Positions 1-8,045 of a DNA stretch of 64,000 nucleotides are shown piece by piece. The notes below the pieces were generated by a model. The model ran no database searches and was not told where the DNA came from. It saw only the letters and a program-made list of their open reading frames with translations. The position numbers and the translations under genes are program-made. Each line of letters begins with the position of its first letter. Position 1 is the first letter of the stretch. Location: positions 930,001 to 994,000 of the forward strand of contig NZ_VFMS01000001.1 in assembly GCF_006715165.1 (NCBI RefSeq), read 5' to 3'. The DNA comes from Arthrobacter sp. SLBN-122 (GTDB lineage Bacteria > Actinomycetota > Actinomycetes > Actinomycetales > Micrococcaceae).

Positions 1-1
1 C

Positions 2-850
2 CTGGTGGCCGAGGACGGCTTTGTCCTGGGCACGCTTTGTGCGGGCGCGCGGGAAACCGGGCAGCTGAGTGACCGGCAGCTCAAGGGCCTGGAAATCCTC
101 GCCGCCGAGATCGTCGAGGCCCTGCAGCTTGAGCACCGCGCCCGCCAGCTTGCCGATGCGCTGACCGAGGCCCAACGCAGCAACACGCTGCTGGCAGAGT
201 TCGCCGGCAGGATCAGCCATGACCTCCGCAACCCGCTCACCTCCGTCCTGGGCTACGTTGAACTGGCCCGGGACGACGCCGAAGCGCTGGAGGACCGCCA
301 AATCGCGGAGTACCTGGACGTGGTGGCCAATTCCGGCCAGCGCATGCTGTCCATGGTGAGCGACGTCCTGTCCTACGCCACCATCGGCGGGGACGTCCGG
401 CCAACCTGCCTTTCCCTGCAGGACCTGGTCCGGGACGTCGTGCAGGACCTGGCGGCCAGCATCGAAGAGTACGGCGCCTCGATTGAATGCGGCGACTTGG
501 CCTTCACTGCAGATCCCGTCCAGATGCGCGTGCTGCTGCAGAACCTGGTCCACAACGCCATCACCTACAGCCGGCCGGGCATTCCTCCCGTCATCCACGT
601 CACCGGCCACCGGGCCGATGACGGAACAACGCTCCGGGTGATCGACAACGGCAAAGGCATCAGCGAAGGGGACCGGAAACGCGTCCTGGATCCCCTGGTC
701 CGCCTGCACCGGGAGGACGACCCGCCGGGCACCGGGCTGGGCCTGGCCACCGCTGCCCGGATCGCCGCCGCCAGCGGAGGACGGCTTGAAATCGGACCCG
801 TCCCCGGGGACGGCACCATGGTCACCATCCGCCTGGGCGCCAACAGCTGA
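2..850 (+). CDS. Sensor histidine kinase, C-terminal part (5' end outside window)
   Basis: The frame is open to the left edge, so the true start lies upstream; an internal GTG at 5 would give 281 residues. The visible N-terminus (about residues 1-40) looks like the end of a GAF-type sensory domain. A short helical linker follows, then a HisKA domain with the H-box FAGRISHDLRNPLTS (phospho-acceptor near residue 72). The HATPase_c domain has an N box (QNLVHNAITYS), G1 (DNGKGIS) and G2 (GTGLGLAT). No transmembrane segment is visible, so it is probably a soluble kinase, although the missing part could carry one. It should autophosphorylate and pass phosphate to a response regulator. No partner regulator is visible; the next gene is convergent and ends 9 bp away. 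Confidence 0.88.
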   Translation: MVAEDGFVLGTLCAGARETGQLSDRQLKGLEILAAEIVEALQLEHRARQLADALTEAQRSNTLLAEFAGRISHDLRNPLTSVLGYVELARDDAEALEDRQIAEYLDVVANSGQRMLSMVSDVLSYATIGGDVRPTCLSLQDLVRDVVQDLAASIEEYGASIECGDLAFTADPVQMRVLLQNLVHNAITYSRPGIPPVIHVTGHRADDGTTLRVIDNGKGISEGDRKRVLDPLVRLHREDDPPGTGLGLATAARIAAASGGRLEIGPVPGDGTMVTIRLGANS

Positions 851-859
851 CGCGATGCC

Positions 860-2221
860 TCAGGGCTGGTCCCTCAGGGCGCGGACCATCGGCGCTTTTC
901 CAAGGGCCGTCCGTTCAAGCTGTGCCACCACCTTCACGTCCACGGGGGTATGCAGCGCACCGGCGGTGAGGAGGGCGTCGGCTACCGCCGCCCGGATTCC
1001 TTCCACGGATTGCCCGGGCGTGAGTCCGGCCAGCAGCACCCGCAGCCCGGAGGGTTCCTGGACCACCTGCCAGCCTGCGACGGCGGCCTGGTCCAGGACA
1101 CGGTGGAAAACGTTCGGGTGCACGTGGGCAACTCCTGTCCTGCCGGGCAGCCGCAGGACGTCCTCGATGCGCCCCTCGATCCCCTCCAGGATGGTGAAGC
1201 TTCGCCCACATGGGCAGCCCCTGCGGCCCAGCCTTACGGTGTCGGACATCTCGTACCTGATCAACGGCAGGGTGCGCGAGAACAGGACGGTGGCCAGGAG
1301 CCTGGCCCCGGTTGTCCCGGCGGGGACCGGGCTGCCCGCCTGGTCCACGGGCTCGATAATCACGAGGTCCTCGTAAACGTGCCGGTTCCGGTAGGTGCAG
1401 GGGGAAGCGATACCGGCCGTTTCGGTGGCGGCGTAGACGTCGAACGGGGCACGTCCCCACGCGGCTTCCAGTTCCGATGCGGCGCGGGGGCTGAGCACTT
1501 CGGAGGCTGACATGACCGCCTGCGGCGCAATGTGCAGCCGCCCGGCCTGCTGCTCTGCCGCGAGGGGTTTAAGCGCTGAGGCGTAGCCGACGAGGATCCT
1601 GGGCTGGAAGCGGTTCAGCGCGTCGACGTTCTGGTCCATGGGGGCGGTCACGTCCAGGCGGAGGGTGGGGATGATCCTGGAGCGCACAGAGGCGCCGACG
1701 ACGGCTGACTGGTGGGTGGGCACGCGCGAGCTGACCAGGGCCACCTTCAGCGGCCGGGTCAGGCCGGCGGAGATCCCGGCCCAGTCATTCGCTCGGGCGT
1801 ACGAGGCCAGGACCGAAGCCCATTCCGGGCGGTTCCAGACGAAGATTCCGTGGCGGCCGGTGGTCCCGGCCGTCGCCGCCGCCCACCACCGGCCCCGCCA
1901 CGGCCGGCCGGGGTTCCCGCCGCTCCCGGCCAGGGACCGCAGATGCTCCTCCAAGTCCGCCAGCGTCAGATCCGGGGTGGTGATGGCCTCGTCGAAATGC
2001 TCCATCAGGTCGGCTTTGGTCACCGGCGGCAGCTGATCCAGCGGAGCGTCATGCAGGCCAGCGTGGTGCCGACGGTAGAACTCCGAGCCTGCGTAGGCGG
2101 CCCTGCGCAGCTCCTTCAGGGCATGGTCCTGATGGGCTGCGATCCGGACAGCATCCCAGCGGTCCCGCCTCCGCAACGCGGCCCGCAGGAACAGCACGTG
2201 GGAGACGAGGCGGAGGTCCAC
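860..2221 (-). CDS. Phenylacetate-CoA ligase-like adenylate-forming enzyme (PaaK/CapK family)
   Basis: This 453-residue protein has the layout of the PaaK/coenzyme F390 synthetase family: an N-terminal helical segment ending in a LPPVTKADLMEHFD stretch, a Gly/Thr nucleotide loop (AAATAGTTGRHGIFV, about residues 112-126), an YAATETAGIASPC motif, and an RYEMSDTVRLG motif before the C-terminal lobe. The family activates carboxylates as acyl-AMP and usually transfers them to CoA or another thiol. The substrate cannot be read from sequence and no phenylacetate pathway genes are nearby. The GTG start at 2221 follows an AGGCGG ribosome site. It begins 27 bp after the YceI gene on the same strand, so the two are probably co-transcribed. 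Confidence 0.8.
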   Translation of the reverse strand: MDLRLVSHVLFLRAALRRRDRWDAVRIAAHQDHALKELRRAAYAGSEFYRRHHAGLHDAPLDQLPPVTKADLMEHFDEAITTPDLTLADLEEHLRSLAGSGGNPGRPWRGRWWAAATAGTTGRHGIFVWNRPEWASVLASYARANDWAGISAGLTRPLKVALVSSRVPTHQSAVVGASVRSRIIPTLRLDVTAPMDQNVDALNRFQPRILVGYASALKPLAAEQQAGRLHIAPQAVMSASEVLSPRAASELEAAWGRAPFDVYAATETAGIASPCTYRNRHVYEDLVIIEPVDQAGSPVPAGTTGARLLATVLFSRTLPLIRYEMSDTVRLGRRGCPCGRSFTILEGIEGRIEDVLRLPGRTGVAHVHPNVFHRVLDQAAVAGWQVVQEPSGLRVLLAGLTPGQSVEGIRAAVADALLTAGALHTPVDVKVVAQLERTALGKAPMVRALRDQP

Positions 2222-2248
2222 GGGTGCACCGCCTGACGGAAACGCCTG

Positions 2249-2800
2249 TCAGCCCTGCTTGACCAGCGCTGCCTCCAGGGTGATCTTCACCTTGTCGCTG
2301 ACCAGCACACCGCCGGCTTCCAGGGCCGCGTTCCAGGTCAGGCCGAATTCCTTGCGGCTGATTTCGGCTTCTGCGGAAAAGCCGGCCCGGGTGGCGCCAA
2401 AGGGATCTACCGCAACGCCGGTGAACTCCACTTCAAGCTCCACGGGACGGGTGACGCCCTTGATGGTCAGGTCCCCCGTCAGGGTGTAATCCTCCCCGTC
2501 CCCTTCAATGTGGGTGCCGCGGAACGTCATCTCCGGATACCGCTCGACGTCGAAGAAATCCGCACCCTTCACGTGCGCGTCCCGGTTGGCGTCACCGGAG
2601 TCGAAGCTGGCCGTGGACACCGTGGCGTGGACCGAGGAGTCTTCCAGGGAATGCCCAACCCGGGCCTCGGCGCTGGCCTCCGTGAAGCGGCCGCGAACCT
2701 TGCTGATTCCGGCATGGCGGACGCTGAAGCCGATCTCGCTGTGTGACATGTCCAGGGTCCATGTTCCGGGCGTGAGTTCCTTGGGAAGGGTCATGGTCAT
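2249..2800 (-). CDS. YceI family protein
   Basis: This 183-residue protein has the YceI lipocalin-like pattern: GTWTLDMSHSEIGFSVRHAG at the N-terminus, then RGRFTEASAEA, a central VERYPEMTFRGTHIEG strand pair, and LTGDLTIKGVTRPVELEVEF near residues 105-125. YceI proteins bind isoprenoid or amphiphilic ligands in a beta-barrel. No signal peptide is present, so this copy is probably cytoplasmic, as is common in actinobacteria. The ATG at 2800 has GTAAGGAGA just upstream; a second Met lies two codons later. It heads a two-gene unit with the ligase downstream. Confidence 0.9.
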   Translation of the reverse strand: MTMTLPKELTPGTWTLDMSHSEIGFSVRHAGISKVRGRFTEASAEARVGHSLEDSSVHATVSTASFDSGDANRDAHVKGADFFDVERYPEMTFRGTHIEGDGEDYTLTGDLTIKGVTRPVELEVEFTGVAVDPFGATRAGFSAEAEISRKEFGLTWNAALEAGGVLVSDKVKITLEAALVKQG

Positions 2801-2903
2801 TCTCCTTACTCGTAGGGCCGCAGGCTTCGCCGCCCGCTACAGGCGCAAGATTACGGATGCCCCTAAATATTCCCCATAAAACCCGCAGATATAAGGGGGC
2901 CGG
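2801..2903. promoter_or_regulatory. Divergent promoter region of the YceI operon and the 2904 membrane-protein gene
   Basis: This 103-bp divergent spacer contains the most A/T-rich stretch of the neighbourhood (CCTAAATATTCCCCATAAAA and AGATATAAGG). These can supply -10 hexamers in both directions. I did not find a convincing named operator. Confidence 0.45.
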
Positions 2904-3368
2904 GTGAACCGGGAGGGAACTTCCGGCGTATACATAAGCGTGGCACTACGACTACTGACCGCACTGGCACTCTTCATCGATGCCGGCGTCCATCTCTTCC
3001 TGGCCCCGGGTCACCAGGACGCGCAGCCGGGCACCGTCAGCCAGGGCACCCTGTTCCTCCTCGAAGCGGCCGCCGCCGTGATAGCCGGGGTCTGGGTGCT
3101 GGTACGCGGAAGCCGCGCGGCTTATGCGCTGGCGTTCACTGTGGCACTCAGCGCGTTCGCCGCCGTCGTGCTCTACAGGTATGTGGACATTCCGGCGATC
3201 GGACCGATCCCGGCGATGTATGACCCCGTCTGGTTCTTCTCCAAGACCCTGAGCGCTGTCGCGGAGGGAGCCGGGGCGCTGCTGGCGCTGGTGGGCCTGG
3301 TCCGCACCGGCCGCAGGGGAAGGCCCGACGCCGGCACCAGGATCCCGGCCGGACGACGCCGGCCGTGA
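2904..3368 (+). CDS. Small four-helix membrane protein, function unknown
   Basis: This 154-residue protein has about four hydrophobic segments: residues 10-32, 48-66, 73-91 and 107-126. A short loop between the last two holds YVDIPAIGPIPAMYDPVWF, and the tail is Arg/Pro-rich and basic. The layout resembles the DoxX-like/DUF4383-type small membrane proteins of actinobacteria, but I cannot assign a family firmly. The GTG start has a GGGGG run upstream. It lies 42 bp before a CDP-alcohol phosphatidyltransferase on the same strand, so the two may form an operon. Confidence 0.65.
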   Translation: MNREGTSGVYISVALRLLTALALFIDAGVHLFLAPGHQDAQPGTVSQGTLFLLEAAAAVIAGVWVLVRGSRAAYALAFTVALSAFAAVVLYRYVDIPAIGPIPAMYDPVWFFSKTLSAVAEGAGALLALVGLVRTGRRGRPDAGTRIPAGRRRP

Positions 3369-3410
3369 TGATCACCGCAGCCGTTGGTACCATGCGGGTG
3401 GAGGTGGCTG

Positions 3411-4154
3411 ATGAGCGCAGCTGAGCGGGCGATGCCCGACGCCGTAGCCACCCTGGCCGCCTACCTCCTGGCGGCCCTGTGGCTGTCATCCCTGTCCGCC
3501 TCCGGACCGGTCCCCCAACTGGCAGGCCTGTGCGCCGGCGCCCTGGTGACCGCGGCCGCCGTCGGCTCTGTCCTGCGGCGCATCCCGCGCTTCTGCACTC
3601 CAGCAGACCGCGTCACCCTGCTGCGGGCCGTCCTGGTGGCACTCTGCGCCGTGGTGGCCGTTCCGCAACTGGTTACCGGGCGCGGCCCAGACCTCCTGCT
3701 GCCGGTCCTGGGCGGCATTGCCTTCCTGCTGGACGGGGTGGACGGAGCGGTGGCGAGGCGCACGGAAACAGCTTCCCCGGCGGGGGCACGCTTCGATGCC
3801 GCCACCGACGCCGCACTGGTGCTCGTGTTGTCGGTCGCAGCCGCCGCGGTGGCGGGACCCTGGACCGTGGCAATCGGGGGCATGTACTACGTGTTCGTGG
3901 CAGCCGGTTTCTTCCGGCCCCACCTTCGCGCTGCGCTCCCGCCCAGCTTTTCCCGCAAGGCCATCGGGGCCTTCCAGCCGCTGGCGCTGCTGGTGTCACT
4001 TCTCCCCGGCATGCCGCTGGCTGCCGCCTTCCCGGCCCTGGCGCTTGCCCTGCTCACGTTTTCCTTCACACGGGATGTGGTCCTCTTGGAGGCCCGGCAT
4101 CGTACGCGGCTGCTGGACGCCGGCCTGGCCCGGACCGGACTTACCGCCCGTTAG
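3411..4154 (+). CDS. CDP-alcohol phosphatidyltransferase family membrane enzyme
   Basis: This 247-residue polytopic membrane protein carries the full CDP-OH-P signature (D-x2-DG-x2-AR-x8-G-x3-D-x3-D): it starts at DGVDGAVARR near residue 110 and ends at GARFDAATD near residue 133. These residues bind the metal ions and the CDP moiety. The family swaps CMP of a CDP-alcohol such as CDP-diacylglycerol for another alcohol in phospholipid synthesis; the acceptor is not evident. I chose the ATG at 3411 because GGTGGAGG lies just upstream, whereas the in-frame TTG at 3384 has no ribosome site. The last 14 bp overlap the convergent hydrolase gene. Confidence 0.85.
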   Translation: MSAAERAMPDAVATLAAYLLAALWLSSLSASGPVPQLAGLCAGALVTAAAVGSVLRRIPRFCTPADRVTLLRAVLVALCAVVAVPQLVTGRGPDLLLPVLGGIAFLLDGVDGAVARRTETASPAGARFDAATDAALVLVLSVAAAAVAGPWTVAIGGMYYVFVAAGFFRPHLRAALPPSFSRKAIGAFQPLALLVSLLPGMPLAAAFPALALALLTFSFTRDVVLLEARHRTRLLDAGLARTGLTAR

Positions 4155-4968
4155 CCAGGTGGTCCAGCATGGCATCGGCCACGGCGTCCGGTGAATCCTC
4201 GGTGGGGATGTGCCTGCCGTCCACCTCCACCAGGTCCGCGTTGGGGACCTCTTTCACGTAGCGGCGGGCGAACTCAATCTTCTGGAAATCATCGTCCCGG
4301 CCCCAGACCAGGCGCGTGGGAATGGCAGCTTCCTTGAGGGCCGGCACCAGGTCCAGCGTGAAGCGGGCATCCGCGGCCGCTGCCATGGCCATCCAGGACC
4401 GCGCCCGCGCCGGAGACTGCCAGGGGGACAAGTAATCCTCCAGTTCGTCCTCAGTGAAGGTCCGCAGCGCGCAGGCCTGGGTGGATTTGCGGCGCGCGGC
4501 AAGGAGATCCTCCTCCGTGGTGTTCCGGCGGACCTCCGGGTCCCGGAAACGTTCGACGGCGGGCACCGGCCAGGAGTCGAACATGACGGCGTTCATCAGC
4601 ACCATCTTCCGGATTCTTCCGCTGGTGGCGGCGAGCTGCTGGGCAACGCCGCCGCCGATGTCATGCGCGGCAACGTCGAACTGCGCGATCCCCAGGGCGT
4701 CCGCAGCCTGGAGCACTGTCTGCGCGAGGGCCGGGACGGTGGCCTGCTCAACGTCCAGTTCTCCCCCGCTGCGGCCGAACCCCGGAAAGTCGAGGGCATA
4801 GCAGCGGCTCTGTGCGGCCAGTGCCGGCAGGACGGGCTGCCACACCCGGCTCCAGAAGGTGCCGTGCAGCAGGATCAGGGGCGGGGCTGATTCGTCCCCG
4901 GCGGTGAGGTAGGACAGCGGAACGCCGTCCACGTCAACGGTGCGTCGCTCGACGGCGGGTGCTGCCAT
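4141..4968 (-). CDS. Alpha/beta hydrolase with Asp nucleophile (dehalogenase/epoxide-hydrolase type)
   Basis: This 275-residue alpha/beta-hydrolase fold has the oxyanion HG at 35-36 (LLHGTFW), the strand motif LDFPGFGRSG at 59-68, and a nucleophile elbow AAHDIGGG with Asp103 in place of Ser. WGRDDDF probably holds the acid, and the late GRHIPTEDSP holds the catalytic His. An Asp nucleophile is typical of haloalkane/fluoroacetate dehalogenases and epoxide hydrolases rather than esterases. The gene lies 45 bp downstream of a 2-haloacid dehalogenase on the same strand, which favours a dehalogenation or related detoxification role. The substrate is an inference only. Confidence 0.82.
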   Translation of the reverse strand: MAAPAVERRTVDVDGVPLSYLTAGDESAPPLILLHGTFWSRVWQPVLPALAAQSRCYALDFPGFGRSGGELDVEQATVPALAQTVLQAADALGIAQFDVAAHDIGGGVAQQLAATSGRIRKMVLMNAVMFDSWPVPAVERFRDPEVRRNTTEEDLLAARRKSTQACALRTFTEDELEDYLSPWQSPARARSWMAMAAAADARFTLDLVPALKEAAIPTRLVWGRDDDFQKIEFARRYVKEVPNADLVEVDGRHIPTEDSPDAVADAMLDHLANGR

Positions 4969-5013
4969 GGGTGGTCTCCGTTTCCGATGGGCTGTGCGCT
5001 GTCAGTGGTGTGC

Positions 5014-5688
5014 CTACGCGGCGAGCACCGCGGGAAGGTCCGTCAGCGCGCTGATAGTGATGTCCGGGGCCTGGAAGTACGACGGGTAGCGGGCGGCGGT
5101 CCGGTTCAGCCAGGCCGTCCGGAGCCCGGACCTGGCTGCCCCGTGGATGTCCCAAGGGTGCACGGCGACCAGCAGCATCCTTGAAGGCTCCGATTCGGCC
5201 GATGCTGCCGCGTACTCATAGGCCGCCCGGGCCGGCTTCCAGGCCGGGGCGTCCTCCACGGACAGGAGCAACTCAAAGCGGTCCCTGATGCCGCCGGCAA
5301 CAAACAATTTGTTGGCGTTGGCCGCCGCCCCGTTGGTCAGGGTGATCAGCCGGTGCCCGGCTGCGGCCAGGGCACGCACGCCGTCCGGGACGTCCGGGTG
5401 CAGTGAAAGGTTCTGCATGGCCGTCATGATCCGTTCGACGGCGGCGTCCAGGTCCCCGGAGATCCCTTCGGCTGCCAGCAGGGTGCGGAGGGCTTCGGCG
5501 CCGATGGCCGCGAACGCTTTGTTGTCACCGCTGGCCGTAAGGGCGAATCCGTCCCGCAGCAGGGATGCGAACCAGAGCTTTGCCAGCTCCCGCGGCGCCC
5601 CGGTCTGCGCGAATGCTTCGGCGAGCGGGGCCATGTCCGACAGGGTCTCGTTGACGTCGAAAACAATGACCAGCGGTTGGGTGGGCAT
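5014..5688 (-). CDS. Haloacid dehalogenase, type II (HAD superfamily)
   Basis: This 224-residue protein is close to the usual length for L-2-haloacid dehalogenases. It has HAD motif I as VIVFDVNETLSD (nucleophile Asp11), motif II as ITLTNG near residue 118, a Lys in APAWKPARAAYEY, and a motif III/IV region VAVHPWDIHGAARSGLRTAW. The family hydrolyses 2-haloalkanoic acids through an Asp-ester intermediate. However, many HAD relatives with this layout are phosphatases, so the substrate is uncertain. It is the middle gene of a three-gene minus-strand unit (flavodoxin-like, HAD, alpha/beta hydrolase; gaps of 36 and 45 bp). Confidence 0.85.
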   Translation of the reverse strand: MPTQPLVIVFDVNETLSDMAPLAEAFAQTGAPRELAKLWFASLLRDGFALTASGDNKAFAAIGAEALRTLLAAEGISGDLDAAVERIMTAMQNLSLHPDVPDGVRALAAAGHRLITLTNGAAANANKLFVAGGIRDRFELLLSVEDAPAWKPARAAYEYAAASAESEPSRMLLVAVHPWDIHGAARSGLRTAWLNRTAARYPSYFQAPDITISALTDLPAVLAA

Positions 5689-5724
5689 GGGCTTCCTTCC
5701 TGTTCCGGAGGCGGACTTGGTGCG

Positions 5725-6333
5725 CTACTTCGCTGGGTATTGGCTGGAGCGCAGAAGCCGGGCCAGGTGCACGGCGTTGCGGGCCAGCCCTGCATTGGTG
5801 GAGGCCACCGGATCCGGCACCTGGTCAAGGTCCTTGAAGTCCACGGTCTGCATGGCCTCGCCCACCCAGTAGGTGCCGCCCTGCGCCGGAAGGCTGAAAC
5901 CGATGTCGTTCAGGCCCTGCATCATGTCAGCGATCGTCTTGTGCGCGCCGTCCTCGTTGCCCACGACGGCCACCGTGGCCACTTTTCCGTACATGACGGG
6001 CCGGCCGTCGTCGTCCGTTTCGGACAAATCGGCGTCCAGGCGCTCCATGACCTGCTGGGCAACGCTGCAGGGGTGGCCCATCCAGATGGGGGTGGACAGG
6101 ATCAGGATGTCCGCCGCCAGGATCCGCTCGCGTATGGTTGGCCACTGGTCGCCGTTGCCCATGTCCACCTGCACGCCGCGCTTCACGTCATAGTCCACGA
6201 TCCGCAGGGAATCCGTGGTGACACCCTGGCCTTCCAGCTCGTCCAGGATGTGCTGGGCCATCAGCTCGCTGCTGGAGGGCTCCGGGGAGGGGGTCAGGGT
6301 GCAAACGAGGGCAAGAGCGGACAGTTCGGACAT
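5725..6333 (-). CDS. Flavodoxin-family / NADPH-dependent FMN reductase-like protein
   Basis: This 202-residue flavodoxin-like fold begins ALALVCTLTPSPEPSSSELM, the phosphate-binding loop position for FMN. It continues with ADILILSTPIWMGHPCSVAQ around residues 75-94 and VATVAVVGNEDGAHKT around 117-132, both typical of the FMN reductase/NAD(P)H oxidoreductase family. It probably moves electrons from NAD(P)H through FMN to quinones or similar acceptors. The ATG at 6333 has a GGGAG ribosome site. It is the first gene of the operon that continues into the HAD and hydrolase genes, downstream of a 16-bp palindrome. Confidence 0.83.
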   Translation of the reverse strand: MSELSALALVCTLTPSPEPSSSELMAQHILDELEGQGVTTDSLRIVDYDVKRGVQVDMGNGDQWPTIRERILAADILILSTPIWMGHPCSVAQQVMERLDADLSETDDDGRPVMYGKVATVAVVGNEDGAHKTIADMMQGLNDIGFSLPAQGGTYWVGEAMQTVDFKDLDQVPDPVASTNAGLARNAVHLARLLRSSQYPAK

Positions 6334-6373
6334 CGGCGGAAGCTCCCTTGATTTTCTCAGCGAAAATAGTCAG

Positions 6374-6389
6374 TCTACTTAGTAGTAGA
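6374..6389. promoter_or_regulatory. Operator-like palindrome upstream of the flavodoxin/dehalogenase operon
   Basis: TCTACT-TAGT-AGTAGA is a perfect 6-bp inverted repeat with a 4-bp centre, about 40 bp before the operon start codon. A possible -10 (GACTAT, minus strand) lies just downstream of it. The size and position fit a MarR/HxlR-type dimer site, but no regulator gene is adjacent. Confidence 0.5.
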
Positions 6390-6495
6390 TCACAGAGGGT
6401 GCTGGCTGCACTACGGAAACTGCGGTGGCGGGAATGCGCGCTCGAGGAAGGAGACGGCGACGAGGCCTGGGACGATTGATGGAAATGTCGTTCGC

Positions 6496-6867
6496 GTGCC
6501 TGCAGCACCGCCGGCCGTTTTGACCTGGTTTCTCCTGGCCGTCCTGCTGGTGGCGGCAGCCTCCTACTCGCAGGGCAGCAGGTACACCCTGGTGGCAGGG
6601 CAGGACTCGGTCCAGGCCGCGGCCCACTCCTCAGCCCAGACCGCAGCAGCCGCCCACCCACAGGATGATTCGCAGCAGCACCATGCCTGCTGCCAGCGCT
6701 ACCCGGCGTCGCGCAGCGAACCGGCGCCGCTGAAGACGGCAGTGCCGGACCCGCCGGCTGTGGCGCTCCCCGCGGGTACGCATCCCCTCCTTGCCAGCGG
6801 GCCTCCGGACACCCAACCCAGGCGCCAAGCCCTCAGACTGGACCAACTCTCCATCAGCCGGACGTAA
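6496..6867 (+). CDS. Small exported protein ending LSISRT (DUF6153-like), putative metal-associated
   Basis: This 123-residue protein starts with a hydrophobic segment (residues 7-23, LTWFLLAVLLVAAASY) that could be a signal peptide or anchor. An Ala/Gln/His-rich region with a QQHHACC cluster follows, then a Pro-rich stretch. The last residues are LDQLSISRT. A second protein in this window (50369-50818) has the same overall plan and ends CDLSISRT; the two gene ends share 19 identical bases. Both precede DUF305 genes and copper proteins. The start is uncertain because the GTG at 6496 has a weak ribosome site. It is followed 52 bp later by the copper-storage protein gene. Function is unknown; metal binding is an inference from the His/Cys cluster and the context. 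Confidence 0.6.
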   Translation: MPAAPPAVLTWFLLAVLLVAAASYSQGSRYTLVAGQDSVQAAAHSSAQTAAAAHPQDDSQQHHACCQRYPASRSEPAPLKTAVPDPPAVALPAGTHPLLASGPPDTQPRRQALRLDQLSISRT

Positions 6868-6919
6868 AGGGACCGTTTTCCCAAGCAATGACCATTACGA
6901 CCGGAATTGAGAGACCACA

Positions 6920-7327
6920 ATGACCCACATCCAGTCCATGCTGGACACCTATCCCAAGGACCTTGGAAACCTGGACAAGGGCAAGCTCGCCGAGTGCATC
7001 AAGGCCTGCTTCGAATGTGCCCAGACCTGCACAGCCTGCGCTGACGCCTGTCTCAGTGAGGACATGGTGGCGGAACTGACGAAGTGCATCCGCACAAACC
7101 TGGACTGTGCTGACATCTGCGCAGCCACCGGCAACGTCCTCTCCCGCCACACGGGGTACGACGCCAATATCACCAGGGCCATGCTCGACGCCTGCCGGGC
7201 CGCGTGCAAGGCCTGCGGTGACGAATGCAGTGAGCACTCTTCCATGCATGAACACTGCCGCGTCTGCGCCGAGTCCTGCCGCCGATGTGAGCAGGCCTGC
7301 TCCAACCTCCTCGCCTCCCTGGGCTGA
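6920..7327 (+). CDS. csp3: Four-helix bundle copper-storage protein (Csp3-like)
   Basis: The 135-residue protein contains 18 Cys, mostly as CxxC or CxxxC on four predicted helices (for example KLAECIKACFECAQTCTACA, then LDCADICAA, then ACRAACKACGDEC, then ESCRRCEQAC). This is the pattern of Csp3, a cytosolic four-helix bundle that fills its core with Cu(I). No signal peptide is present, which fits the cytosolic Csp3 type rather than the exported Csp1. Context supports copper: a His/Cys exported protein lies upstream and a DUF305 membrane protein downstream. A 13-bp hairpin follows the stop codon. Confidence 0.93.
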   Translation: MTHIQSMLDTYPKDLGNLDKGKLAECIKACFECAQTCTACADACLSEDMVAELTKCIRTNLDCADICAATGNVLSRHTGYDANITRAMLDACRAACKACGDECSEHSSMHEHCRVCAESCRRCEQACSNLLASLG

Positions 7328-7363
7328 GGCGCTCCGGCAGCGACCCCGCAACGCTGGAACCAG

Positions 7364-7404
7364 CCCAGCGCGGAGCCCGCTGACAGCGCGGCTCCGCGCT
7401 GGGG
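7364..7404 (+). terminator. Hairpin after the copper-storage gene
   Basis: The arms at 7364-7376 and 7391-7403 are a perfect 13-bp inverted repeat (CCCAGCGCGGAGC and its complement) with a 14-nt loop, followed by GTTT. It is probably a transcription terminator or a 3'-end stabilising hairpin, although the T-tract is short. Confidence 0.6.
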
Positions 7405-7493
7405 TTTCCGCGCGTGCTGGAAAAGCGCGCTGATGGAACGGTTCTGCCAATCATTCAGTAAGGACCGTTCCTAAGTCTTGAAAGGAAGTTCAC

Positions 7494-8045
7494 GTGGGTT
7501 CAGAAAATTATCCAAACCGGAAGAATCACACGCATCAACACCAGCATGAAACCCAGGACGGAACCGGCCATCAGCGGGACGGGGCCAGCGGCGGCCACGG
7601 GTCATCCCGGATGTACTGGAAATTTGCCATCATCCTACTGGTGAGCCTCGCCCTGATGTGGGTGCTGTCCATGTCGATGGTCCGCTCGATCGAGCACTTC
7701 TATTTCAACCTGAGCAACTTCTGGATGGCATTGCTGATGGTGTCGGCCATGGCCGTGGTCATGCTGGTGGGCATGTGGTCGATGTTCAAGAACCGGAAGG
7801 CGAACATCGCCATGCTTGCCGGCTTTGCGGTGCTGTTAGTGGCGGTGTTCGCCCTGGGAAGGACGGAGACGTTTGTGGGAAATGAGCAGTTCCTGAAATC
7901 CATGATCCCGCATCACTCACGTGCGCTCCTTGTCTGCCAGGAGTCGGATATTACCGACCCGGAGATCGTCAAGCTATGCGATTCGATCGTGAAGTCCCAA
8001 CAGGAGGAGATTACCCAGATGAAGGCCATTCTCGACCGCTACTAG
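7494..8045 (+). CDS. DUF305-type membrane protein with His-rich N-terminus
   Basis: The first 40 residues of this 183-residue protein are polar and His-rich (HTHQHQHETQ). Three hydrophobic segments follow at about 43-62, 75-96 and 104-121. The C-terminal domain (about 125-183) resembles half of a DUF305 domain with one MIPHHSRALLVC motif and the closing QQEEITQMKAILDRY. Classical DUF305 proteins carry two HH motifs on a soluble exported domain, as the lipoprotein at 50873-51523 does. The GTG start has AAAGGAAG 5 bp upstream. The His-rich tail and HH motif suggest a metal-binding membrane partner of the upstream copper proteins. Its 3' end overlaps the convergent TetR gene by 35 bp. Confidence 0.82.
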   Translation: MGSENYPNRKNHTHQHQHETQDGTGHQRDGASGGHGSSRMYWKFAIILLVSLALMWVLSMSMVRSIEHFYFNLSNFWMALLMVSAMAVVMLVGMWSMFKNRKANIAMLAGFAVLLVAVFALGRTETFVGNEQFLKSMIPHHSRALLVCQESDITDPEIVKLCDSIVKSQQEEITQMKAILDRY

